Positions 57,286 to 64,000 of a stretch of DNA of 64,000 bases are shown piece by piece. Both the position numbers and the translations under genes were made by a program. Positions within the stretch are counted from its first letter, which is position 1. Every line of letters starts with the position of its first letter. Below the pieces are notes generated by a model. It was not told where the DNA came from and made no database searches. It was given only the letters and a program-made list of their open reading frames with translations. The stretch comes from Citreicoccus inhibens (lineage in GTDB: Bacteria; Myxococcota; Myxococcia; Myxococcales; Myxococcaceae). The DNA lies in contig NZ_JAHNZT010000015.1 of assembly GCF_019039035.1 (NCBI RefSeq), positions 1 to 64,000 on the forward strand, written 5' to 3'.

Positions 57286-58320
57286 TCAGCCGCCCGACAG
57301 TGGCGCGGGCACGCGGTGCGGCCCCCAGGCCAGCACCTCGGTCAACGACTCCGCGGAAGCCACCTCGGTGTCCTCGAACACCGCGCACCGCGTGAGCCGA
57401 GCGCCCTGCCCCACTCGCGCGCCCTCGCCCACCGCCACGCAGGCGCCCACCTGCGCGCCCGCCTCCACGACCGCGCGCGCGCCAATGAAGGCCGGGCCCT
57501 GAAGCTCGGCCGGCGCGGCCACGCGCGCTTTCGGATGCACCCAGGCCTGGGCCGCAGTGGGCGTCAGCCCCGCGAGGGGTGAGTCCACGCCCAGAGAGCC
57601 CAGCGGCACACGGCCCGAGAGCACATCGCGCACCGTGGCCAGATAGCGCGAAGGCGTGCCCAGGTCGGACCAGTACGCCTCCACCTGCGCTCCGCGCACG
57701 GGCAGCCCGGCCTGCATCACCCGCACGTACACGTCACGGTTGATGTCCTCGGCCCCGGAGGCGGACATGAAGTCGAACACGCGCGGCGACATCACGTGCA
57801 CGCCGGTGAAGTGCCAGGGCGACAGACCTTCGCCCCCAGGGCCGAAGCCCGCGATACGGCGCACCTGCCCGCCCGCGTCCAGCTCCACCGCCGCGTAGGA
57901 CTCTCCTTCCGGCATGGGCAGCAGCACCATGGTCGCCACCGCGCCCGACGCGCGATGCGCGGCCACCACCGGCCGCAGGTCCACCGGGAAGAGGATGTCC
58001 CCGTTGAACACGAGGAAGTCATCGTCGCGGAGGAAGTCCCGCAGGCCGCGAATGCCGCCCCCCGTCCCCTGGATGACGGACTCGTGGACGATGTGCAGCG
58101 GAAGGCCCGCGCGCTCGCACTCGGCGCGAGCCACCGCCGCCATGGTGTCCGGCAGGTGGTGTGTGTTGATGCCCACCGCCGTCACGCCCGCGGCCTTCAA
58201 CACGGACAGGTGGTAGCGAAGCAGCGGCTGCCCCAGGAAGGGCAGCGCCGGCTTGGGCCAGCGCTCGGTGAGCGGGCGCAGGCGCGTGCCCAGGCCCGCG
58301 CAGAGGACCATCGCCTTCAT
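57286..58320 (-). CDS. Sugar nucleotidyltransferase, MurU-like, with hexapeptide-repeat tail
   Basis: A 344-residue NTP-transferase. AMVLCAGLGTRLRPLTERWPKP is the nucleotide-binding signature; VFNGDILF carries the metal-binding Asp. After about residue 240 it continues into a left-handed beta-helix-like stretch (VHPKARVAAP ... AFIGARAVVEAGAQVGACVAVGEGARVG). It is directly downstream (25 nt) of an AmgK-like kinase gene. In Pseudomonas AmgK and MurU make UDP-MurNAc from recycled MurNAc; MurU is shorter (about 220 residues), so this enzyme may instead charge another sugar-1-phosphate such as mannose or GlcNAc. Confidence 0.85.
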   Translation of the reverse strand: MKAMVLCAGLGTRLRPLTERWPKPALPFLGQPLLRYHLSVLKAAGVTAVGINTHHLPDTMAAVARAECERAGLPLHIVHESVIQGTGGGIRGLRDFLRDDDFLVFNGDILFPVDLRPVVAAHRASGAVATMVLLPMPEGESYAAVELDAGGQVRRIAGFGPGGEGLSPWHFTGVHVMSPRVFDFMSASGAEDINRDVYVRVMQAGLPVRGAQVEAYWSDLGTPSRYLATVRDVLSGRVPLGSLGVDSPLAGLTPTAAQAWVHPKARVAAPAELQGPAFIGARAVVEAGAQVGACVAVGEGARVGQGARLTRCAVFEDTEVASAESLTEVLAWGPHRVPAPLSGG

Positions 58321-58345
58321 CGAGTCTCCCTGGGGACGCGGGCGC

Positions 58346-59386
58346 TCAGGGCGCCAGCTCGGGAACGTACTTCGCGATCAGCGCCTGGAGTCCCGCCAGC
58401 TCGGGCCGCCGCGCGAAGGCGGCGCGCACGTAGCGCAGGCTCGCGGGGATGGACACCAGGAAGCCCGGGTTGCCCTTCACGCGGTGGATGAACTCGAAGC
58501 GGCCCGCATCCTTCAGCTTGCGCTGGATGGTGAGCAGGTCGAAGAACGCCTTGAACGACGGCGCGTCGATGGCCTCTCCGCTCAGCGCGCTGAACGTGGC
58601 GATGTAGCGGTCCAACATCGCGTCCACGAAGTCGCGGTCCAGCTCCACGTAGCTGTCGCGCAGGAGCGCCACGAGGTCGTACTGGCGCGGGCCCTGGAGC
58701 GCGTCCTGGAAGTCGATGACGACCAGCTCGCTCTCCTTCACCATGATGTTGCGGCTCTGGTAGTCGCGATGCGTGAAGCCCTTGGGCGCCGCCGCGAGCT
58801 GCCGCGCGATGTCCCGGAACGTCGCATCGAGCTGCGCCCGCTCCGCGTCCGTGGGCTTCTGGCCGCTCCAGGCCTCCAGGCCCCACTCGCGGAAGTGGTG
58901 CAGCTCCCAGTCGTACAGGTCCTCGTCGAACGCGCGCGTGAAGGCGAGGCAGTCCGCGTCGGGCCTCTGCTCGGCCTGGAAGCGCAGGTGCGCCAGCAGG
59001 TCCACCGCGCGGGTGTAGAGCGCCTCCTGGTGCTTGCCGCCCTCCAGCGCGGACTCGAAGGTGATGTCGCTCAGGTCCTCCAGCACCATCATCCCGGCGG
59101 GCTCGTCGTAGCGGACAATCTCCGGCACGCGCACCCCCAGCGTCTTCAAATACCGGTGCACGTTGACGAAGGGCAGCTCCTTGGGCGGCTCCCCCTTGGT
59201 GGCCTCCTCGCTCTTCTTCGTCGCGTCGAGTGGCATCACCATCACCACCCAGCTCTCCGGGGGCTGGCCGACGCGGTAGTAGGAGCGGTTGCTCGCATCG
59301 CCCTTGAGCTTCTTGACGGGGGCGTGCGGCACGGGACGGCCCATGGCCAGTCCCACCTGGTCGCGCAGGGCGGCCTCGATGTCCAT
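58346..59386 (-). CDS. AmgK-like amino-sugar kinase (APH family)
   Basis: A 346-residue phosphotransferase. DASNRSYYRV, the catalytic loop RDYQSRNIMV (HRD replaced by HRDYQSRN, preceded by TH) and VIDFQDALQGPRQYDLVALLRDSYVEL are the AmgK signature stretches; AmgK phosphorylates the anomeric carbon of MurNAc and GlcNAc. Start taken at ATG 59386; GTG 59389 and TTG 59404 are alternatives. The neighbouring nucleotidyltransferase would use its product. A peptidoglycan-recycling role is likely but not proven. Confidence 0.85.
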   Translation of the reverse strand: MDIEAALRDQVGLAMGRPVPHAPVKKLKGDASNRSYYRVGQPPESWVVMVMPLDATKKSEEATKGEPPKELPFVNVHRYLKTLGVRVPEIVRYDEPAGMMVLEDLSDITFESALEGGKHQEALYTRAVDLLAHLRFQAEQRPDADCLAFTRAFDEDLYDWELHHFREWGLEAWSGQKPTDAERAQLDATFRDIARQLAAAPKGFTHRDYQSRNIMVKESELVVIDFQDALQGPRQYDLVALLRDSYVELDRDFVDAMLDRYIATFSALSGEAIDAPSFKAFFDLLTIQRKLKDAGRFEFIHRVKGNPGFLVSIPASLRYVRAAFARRPELAGLQALIAKYVPELAP

Positions 59387-59606
59387 CACAGGAAGGTTCT
59401 CCAAACGGAGGAAATTGCAGGGTCCGCGCCGAGTATGGGAGCCAGGGCGATCCGGGTCAAAGTCCCCGTTTCCGAGGCCCCCAGGGGCCCGGCCGGCTGT
59501 CTCCTACGCGACGGGCCTTGCGGCGAGGGCCGAGCGAACGGGCCCTCCCCTCGCCCTCGGACGTACGCGGCCGGACGCGTCAGGAAGGGCAAGTCCCACG
59601 GGCATG

Positions 59607-59635
59607 TTTCCCCTGGAAGGCCCGGAGCATATAAG
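59607..59635 (+). promoter_or_regulatory. Candidate promoter of the cystathionine beta-synthase gene
   Basis: TATAAG at 59630-59635 with a weak TTTCCC 17 nt upstream (59607-59612). Start near 59642, 25 nt before the ATG. The -10 is strong for so GC-rich a genome. Confidence 0.35.
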
Positions 59636-59666
59636 CCCTCGCGAACCCCCTTTTTCGGAAGCCCTG

Positions 59667-61034
59667 ATGGACATCCACGACACCATTCTCTCCGCCATTG
59701 GCCACACGCCGCTGGTCAAGCTCAACAAGCTCGTCGGACCCAACGACGCGACCGTGCTCGTCAAGTGCGAGTTCATGAACCCGGGCGCGTCCATCAAGGA
59801 CCGCATGGCCCTCTACATCATCGAGAAGGCCGAGCGAGAGGGGAAGCTCAAGCCGGGCGGAACCATCGTGGAGAACACGTCCGGCAACACCGGCATGGGC
59901 GTGGCGCTGGCCGCGGCGGTCAAGGGCTACAAGTGCATCTTCACCATGCCGGACAAGATGTCCCTGGAGAAGATCAACCGCCTGAAGGCGCTCGGCGCGC
60001 AGGTGGTGGTGACGCCGACGAACGTGCCGGCCGAGGATCCGCGCAGCTACTACGAGACGGCCAAGCGGCTGCACCGCGAGACGCCGGGCGCGTTCATGCT
60101 GAACCAGTACCACAACCCGGACAACATCGAGGCCCACTACCACACGACGGGCCCCGAGATTTACGAGCAGACCGGCGGCAAGTTCGACTACTTCGTGTCG
60201 GGTCTGGGCACCGGCGGCACGATGAGCGGCGCGGGCAAGTTCCTCAAGGAGAAGATGCCCGGCCTGAAGAACGTGGGCGTGGACCCCGAGGGCTCCGTCT
60301 ACGAGGGCTACTTCAAGACGGGCAAGCTCACCGAGCCGCACGTCTACAAGGTCGAGGGCATTGGCGAGGACATGCTGTGCGGCGCCATGAACTTCAAGGT
60401 CCTGGACGACGTGCGGCAGGTGGATGACCGCCAGTGCTTCATCGCCGCCCGGCGGCTCGCGCGCGAGGAGGGCATCTTCGCGGGTGGCTCCTCCGGCGCC
60501 GCAGTGCACGTGGCGGTGCAGCTGGCCAAGGAAGTCGGCAAGGGGAAGACCATCGTCGTCGTCCTGCCGGACTCGGGCAGCAGCTACATCAGCAAGTTCC
60601 ACTCGGATGAGTGGATGCGCGACAACGGCTTCGCCGAGGAGAAGGGCGCGGGCACGGTGCGCGACATCATCGGCGACAAGCCGCGCGAGCTGAAGACGGC
60701 GCGCCGCGGTGACCGCGTGGACCACGTGGTGGAGACCATGCGCGGCCACGGCATCAGCCAGATGCCCGTGGTGTCGGACGACGGTCGCGTGTCCGGCATG
60801 GTGCACGAGGTGGACCTGCTCAACGCGCTGGTGGCCGGCAAGGTGAAGTTCACCGACACCATCGAGCCCATCGTCGCGCCGCTCCAGGGCGCCGTGGCCC
60901 CCGAGACGAGCATCACCCGCCTGCGGGAGATCTTCGCCAAGGACAACGTGGCCGTGGTGAAGCAGGGCGAGAAGGCCATCGCCATCGTGACGAAGATCGA
61001 CCTCATCGACTTCCTGCACCGCACGGCGGCGTAG
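59667..61034 (+). CDS. Cystathionine beta-synthase
   Basis: A 455-residue PLP enzyme of the cysteine-synthase fold. Lys44 (NPGASIKDR) binds PLP; ENTSGNTGMGVALAAAV and GLGTGGTMSGAGKFLKEK form the phosphate and substrate loops. Residues about 335-455 are two CBS domains (HGISQMPVVSDDGRVSGMV; DNVAVVKQGEKAIAIVT). The CBS pair separates it from CysK/CysM and supports serine plus homocysteine as substrates, giving cystathionine. A cystathionine gamma-synthase/lyase gene is at 61560-62705, so both steps of transsulfuration are close together. Confidence 0.93.
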   Translation: MDIHDTILSAIGHTPLVKLNKLVGPNDATVLVKCEFMNPGASIKDRMALYIIEKAEREGKLKPGGTIVENTSGNTGMGVALAAAVKGYKCIFTMPDKMSLEKINRLKALGAQVVVTPTNVPAEDPRSYYETAKRLHRETPGAFMLNQYHNPDNIEAHYHTTGPEIYEQTGGKFDYFVSGLGTGGTMSGAGKFLKEKMPGLKNVGVDPEGSVYEGYFKTGKLTEPHVYKVEGIGEDMLCGAMNFKVLDDVRQVDDRQCFIAARRLAREEGIFAGGSSGAAVHVAVQLAKEVGKGKTIVVVLPDSGSSYISKFHSDEWMRDNGFAEEKGAGTVRDIIGDKPRELKTARRGDRVDHVVETMRGHGISQMPVVSDDGRVSGMVHEVDLLNALVAGKVKFTDTIEPIVAPLQGAVAPETSITRLREIFAKDNVAVVKQGEKAIAIVTKIDLIDFLHRTAA

Positions 61035-61063
61035 TCACGCGCGCCCGCGCGATGCGGTCCCTC

Positions 61064-61101
61064 GGGCCTCCAGGCTCCCTGATGCGGGGAGCTGGAGGCC
61101 C
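61064..61101. terminator. Bidirectional hairpin between convergent genes
   Basis: A 15-bp stem with a single-base bulge: GGGCCTCCA plus GGCTCCC on the left (61064-61079) pairing with GGGAGC plus TGGAGGCCC on the right (61087-61101), 7-nt loop. It separates the cystathionine beta-synthase and MaoC genes. No T-run. Confidence 0.65.
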
Positions 61102-61109
61102 GCGGTGTT

Positions 61110-61556
61110 TCAGGCCGGTGGGCGACGCGCGAACAGGGCGTTGGCGATCTCCGTCATCACCACCTCGCCCTTCTGGTTGCTCACCTGGAAGCGGAACTTG
61201 AACGAGCCACGGTCCGCCTTGCTGCGCGAGGGCTGCTTCTCGAGGAGCTCCACGCGCACCGACAGCGCATCGCCGGGGCGCACGGGCTTGAGCCAGCGCA
61301 GCTCATCCACGCCCGGCGAGCCCATGCTGGCGGCCTTGCCCAACAGCCCCTCCACCACCAGCCGGTGGCAGATGGCGGCGGTGTGCCAACCGCTGGCGAT
61401 GATGCCGCCGAAGATGCTCTGGCGCGCGGCCTCGTCATCCACGTGGAACGGCTGCGGATCGAACTGCTTCGCGAACGCGAGAATCTCCTCGCGCGTCACG
61501 ACGTGCGGTCCGCACTCGCTCACCTCGCCGACCTCGAAGTCCTCGAAGTAGCGCAT
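61110..61556 (-). CDS. MaoC family dehydratase
   Basis: A 148-residue hot-dog-fold protein. The hydratase motif is FAKQFDPQPFHVDDEAARQ with IASGWHTAA, which carries the Asp and His of the (R)-specific enoyl-CoA hydratase group. Length is normal for a single-domain MaoC protein. Substrate unknown. It lies 3 nt downstream of the cystathionine gamma-lyase/synthase gene on the same strand, likely one operon. Confidence 0.9.
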   Translation of the reverse strand: MRYFEDFEVGEVSECGPHVVTREEILAFAKQFDPQPFHVDDEAARQSIFGGIIASGWHTAAICHRLVVEGLLGKAASMGSPGVDELRWLKPVRPGDALSVRVELLEKQPSRSKADRGSFKFRFQVSNQKGEVVMTEIANALFARRPPA

Positions 61557-61559
61557 GGC

Positions 61560-62705
61560 CTACTTCACCGAGGCGAGCGCCTGGGACAGGTCGTCGATGA
61601 GGTCCTGCGCGTCCTCGATGCCGACGGACAGGCGGATGAAGCCATCCGCGATGCCCAGCTTCTCGCGCGTCTCGCGGGGCACCGAGGCGTGCGTCATGAT
61701 GGCCGGGTGCTCGATGAGCGACTCCACGCCACCGAGCGACTCGGCGCACGCGAACACCTTCACCGTCTTCAGGAAGGTGCGCGCGGCCTCCAGCCCGCCG
61801 TGGATGTCGAACGTCAGCATGCCGCCGAAGCCCTTCATCTGCTGGCGCGCGAGCGCGTGCTGCGGGTGCGTCTCCAGGCCCGGGTAGGTGACCTTCTTCA
61901 CCTTCGGGTGGGTGGTGAGGAACTGGGAAATCTTCATCGCGTTCTGCGCGTGGCGGTCCATGCGCACGTGCAGCGTCTTCACGCCGCGCAGCACGAGGAA
62001 GCTGTCGAACGCGCCCGACACGCCGCCCACCGCGTTCTGCAGGAAGTACATCCGCTCGGCGATGTCATCGCGGTTGGTGCAGACGAAGCCGCCCACCACG
62101 TCGCTGTGGCCGTTGAGGTACTTGGTGGTCGAGTGGACGACCACGTCGAAGCCCAGGTCCAGCGGGCGCTGGAAGTAGGGCGTCATGAACGTGTTGTCCG
62201 CGACGGCGAGGATGCCCCGCTTCTTCGCCACCTCCGCGATGCGGCCCAGGTCGATGAGCTTGAGCATCGGGTTCGTCGGAGACTCCACCCAGACCATCTT
62301 CGTCTTCGGGGTGATGGCCGCCTCGAAGTTCTCCGGCTTGGACAGGTCCACGAAGGAGAACTGCAGGCCCGAGCGCTTGAAGACCTTGTCGAAGATGCGG
62401 AACGTGCCGCCGTACACATCGTCGGAGACGATGACGTGGTCACCGGCCTCCAGCATGTGCATCATCATGTCGGTGCCCGCGAGCCCCGAGGCGAACGCGG
62501 CGCCGTACTTCGCCCCTTCCAGCGCGGCCAGGCAGTCCTGCAGCGCCTTGCGCGTGGGGTTCTGCGTCCGGCTGTACTCGTAGCCCTTGTGCTCCCCGGG
62601 GCCGTCCTGGACGTAGGTGGAGGTCAGGTAGACCGGCGTCATGATGGCGCCAGTGGTGGGGTCCGGCTCCTGGCCGGCATGAATCGCGAGCGTGTCGAAG
62701 CGCAT
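61560..62705 (-). CDS. Cystathionine gamma-synthase/gamma-lyase family enzyme
   Basis: A 381-residue PLP enzyme (Cys/Met metabolism family). Motifs: YEYSRTQNPTRKALQDCLAALEG, ASGLAGTDMMMHML, VWVESPTNPML and HSTTKYLNGHSDVVGG, with the PLP Lys in STTK, and ESLGGVESLIEHPAIMTHA near the end. Whether it makes cystathionine from cysteine, or splits it to cysteine, cannot be told; the nearby cystathionine beta-synthase suggests the lyase direction (reverse transsulfuration). Confidence 0.94.
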   Translation of the reverse strand: MRFDTLAIHAGQEPDPTTGAIMTPVYLTSTYVQDGPGEHKGYEYSRTQNPTRKALQDCLAALEGAKYGAAFASGLAGTDMMMHMLEAGDHVIVSDDVYGGTFRIFDKVFKRSGLQFSFVDLSKPENFEAAITPKTKMVWVESPTNPMLKLIDLGRIAEVAKKRGILAVADNTFMTPYFQRPLDLGFDVVVHSTTKYLNGHSDVVGGFVCTNRDDIAERMYFLQNAVGGVSGAFDSFLVLRGVKTLHVRMDRHAQNAMKISQFLTTHPKVKKVTYPGLETHPQHALARQQMKGFGGMLTFDIHGGLEAARTFLKTVKVFACAESLGGVESLIEHPAIMTHASVPRETREKLGIADGFIRLSVGIEDAQDLIDDLSQALASVK

Positions 62706-62761
62706 GGGTCGCGAACTAACACACTCGTCGTCCGCGCGCATCGCTCGCGCCCGAGCGGTGT

Positions 62762-63523
62762 CTACTCGAAGCGGCCGTGCCGCCCCGCCCCTCGGGCGAA
62801 GCGCGTCGCGCCCGCCAGCGACTCGGACTCCAGGACCTTCACGCCCTCCTGGAACTCGTGCCGCAGCGCGTCCTCCAGCGACAGGTCCGCCTGGGTGTAG
62901 GCCGAGCGGCGGTCCGCGTTCATGCACGCCTGGGGAAAGCCGGCGAGCTGCTGCGCCAGGGCCTCGGCGGCCTCGCGCCCCTGCCCCCTCGGCACCACAC
63001 GGTTGACCAGGCCCATGCCGAGCGCCTCCTGCGCGGACACCGGCCTGCCCGTGAGGATGAGGTCCAGCGCGCGCGACAGCCCGATGAGCCGGGGGAGCCG
63101 CACGGTGCCCCCGTCGATGAGCGGCACCCCCCAGCGCCGACAGAAGACGCCCAGCACGGCCTCCTCCTCCGCCACGCGCAGGTCGCACCAGAGCGCCAGC
63201 TCCAGGCCCCCCGCGACGGCATGGCCCGCGAGGGAGGCCACCACGGGCTTGCTCAAGAGCATGCGTGAAGGCCCCATGGGGCCATCGCCCTCGGGCTCCA
63301 GGCGGAGCAGGCGCCCCTCTGCCACGGCCTTGAGGTCCGCGCCCGCACAGAATGTCCCCGCATCGCCGTGCAGCACGCCCACGCGCGCGTCGGGGTCCGC
63401 GTCGAACGCGCGGAAGGCCTCCGCCAGGGCGTGCGCGGTGTCGCGGTCCACCGCGTTGCGGACCTCGGGTCGCTCCAGGATGACCGTGGTGACGGGGCCC
63501 TGCTTCTCGACGCGCACGCTCAT
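62762..63523 (-). CDS. Enoyl-CoA hydratase/isomerase (crotonase) family protein
   Basis: A 253-residue crotonase-fold protein. LERPEVRNAVDRDTA, FCAGADLKAVAEG (oxyanion loop) and HAVAGGLELALWCDLRVAEE are present; the Glu in GGLELAL matches one catalytic acid. The second catalytic Glu of true hydratases is replaced here (VLGVFCRRWGVPLIDGGTVRLPRL), as in many uncharacterised EchA-type members, so hydratase activity is doubtful. Start MSVRVEKQGP at 63523. Confidence 0.9.
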   Translation of the reverse strand: MSVRVEKQGPVTTVILERPEVRNAVDRDTAHALAEAFRAFDADPDARVGVLHGDAGTFCAGADLKAVAEGRLLRLEPEGDGPMGPSRMLLSKPVVASLAGHAVAGGLELALWCDLRVAEEEAVLGVFCRRWGVPLIDGGTVRLPRLIGLSRALDLILTGRPVSAQEALGMGLVNRVVPRGQGREAAEALAQQLAGFPQACMNADRRSAYTQADLSLEDALRHEFQEGVKVLESESLAGATRFARGAGRHGRFE

Positions 63524-63646
63524 GGCCCGGGTTTTCCCTCGCTCGCCCCCTGGGCGTCCATGGGAAGTCGCGCGCCGTGCATCACGGCGCTTGCCGGATG
63601 ACGGCGAGTCGGGAATGAGGGGCCCGGACAGGAAGGACACGAGGAC

Positions 63647-64000
63647 ATGACGCAGCCATCAGACCCACGCGAGCCCGCCCCCGGAGCCTCGGCCTCTTCC
63701 GGAGGAATGTTCGAGAACCGCCTGCGCAAGAACGCGAAGCGGCTGCGCAAGTGGGCTCAGGCCCAGGGCCTCACCGCCTTCCGCGTCTACGACCGTGACG
63801 TGCCCGAGTACCCCTACGCGGTGGACCTGTACGGCGACCACGCGCACGTCGTGGAGTATCCGCGCCGCCGGGCCCTGCGCGACGGGACCACCGAGACGCA
63901 GCGCGAGGAAGTGCTCGCCGCGGTCACCTCGGTGCTGGCCATTCCGGCCGAGCGGATCCGCGTGAAGACGCATACCCCGCAGCCGTGGGGTCGCTCGCAG
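63647..64000 (+). CDS. RlmK-like class I rRNA methyltransferase, 5' part (cut by window end)
   Basis: The first 118 residues of a gene that runs off the window. After about 20 variable residues come MFENRLRKNAKRLRKWAQAQGL, FRVYDRDVPEYPYAVDLYGDHAHVVEYPRR, which is the start of the RlmK/RlmL C-terminal methyltransferase domain (23S rRNA m7G2069). Here it begins near the N-terminus, so the protein is a stand-alone RlmK, not the RlmKL fusion. GAGGAC precedes the ATG at 63647. Divergent from the crotonase gene. Confidence 0.85.
   Translation, partial: MTQPSDPREPAPGASASSGGMFENRLRKNAKRLRKWAQAQGLTAFRVYDRDVPEYPYAVDLYGDHAHVVEYPRRRALRDGTTETQREEVLAAVTSVLAIPAERIRVKTHTPQPWGRSQ

Noticed and set aside
59289-59666. 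N-terminal extension of cystathionine beta-synthase to 59289.
   Set aside because: Overlaps the kinase gene and lacks similarity; the MDIHDTIL start matches the family.

Overview
The window is high-GC (about 70 percent by eye) chromosomal DNA from a predatory-soil deltaproteobacterium of the Myxococcota, most likely the Myxococcus/Corallococcus group. The reasons are a Ser/Thr kinase fused to a formylglycine-synthase-like domain, DUF4388 signalling proteins, a CFI-box protein, PEGA and FecR proteins, a Pph1-like PP2C phosphatase, two-fold Cys-rich small proteins, and GTG/TTG starts with a strong G/C third-position bias.

Layout. 1-1000: a visibly AT-richer fragment with a toxin-like C-terminal domain and an immunity-like acidic protein, directly beyond the 3' end of ssrA (tmRNA, 1156-1515, minus). 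1762-4712: a catalytic plus non-catalytic M16 peptidase pair. 4770-9894: aldo/keto reductase and divergent LysR regulator, an OmpA-type envelope protein, and a TlpA-like thioredoxin coupled to a CFI-box protein (to 10967). 11068-14535: a small membrane protein, an HtrA protease, a Cys-rich zinc-binding-like protein, a TrmJ-like methyltransferase and a lipoprotein. 14600-16873: purC and purB, tail to tail. 16870-20381: a substrate-binding protein and an atypical kinase, overlapping in one minus-strand operon with purB. 20486-34060: dut, an M23 peptidase with a membrane partner, and the conserved rimP-nusA-ylxR-infB-ylxP-rbfA-truB-rpsO-pnp translation/RNA block, in which a MoaD/ThiS-like gene stands where ribF is found in Bacillus.

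34267-39436 (plus): nitrilase-family amidase, FecR lipoprotein, LysM-like protein, HD-GYP sensor, DUF971 and PEGA proteins. 39444-43084 (minus): sspB, smpB, panC, panB and a deoxynucleoside kinase. Together with ssrA, the trans-translation tag, its carrier protein and its ClpX adaptor are all in this window. 43544-53923 (minus): rsmA, tsaD, a REC-DUF4388-TM-TPR protein, and a giant 1921-residue protein combining a DUF4388-like N-terminus, about 1100 residues of a six-residue E-E-[AL]-R-[LIV]-A repeat, a J domain and TPRs. This last pair is the most unusual system in the window.

53970-64000: trmL, a DUF192 protein, a PP2C phosphatase, a secreted protein, an AmgK/MurU-like amino-sugar kinase and nucleotidyltransferase pair, cystathionine beta-synthase and a cystathionine gamma-synthase/lyase (transsulfuration), MaoC and crotonase-family enzymes, and the start of an RlmK-like rRNA methyltransferase cut by the window end. 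All functional calls come from reading the sequence; no database search was run.
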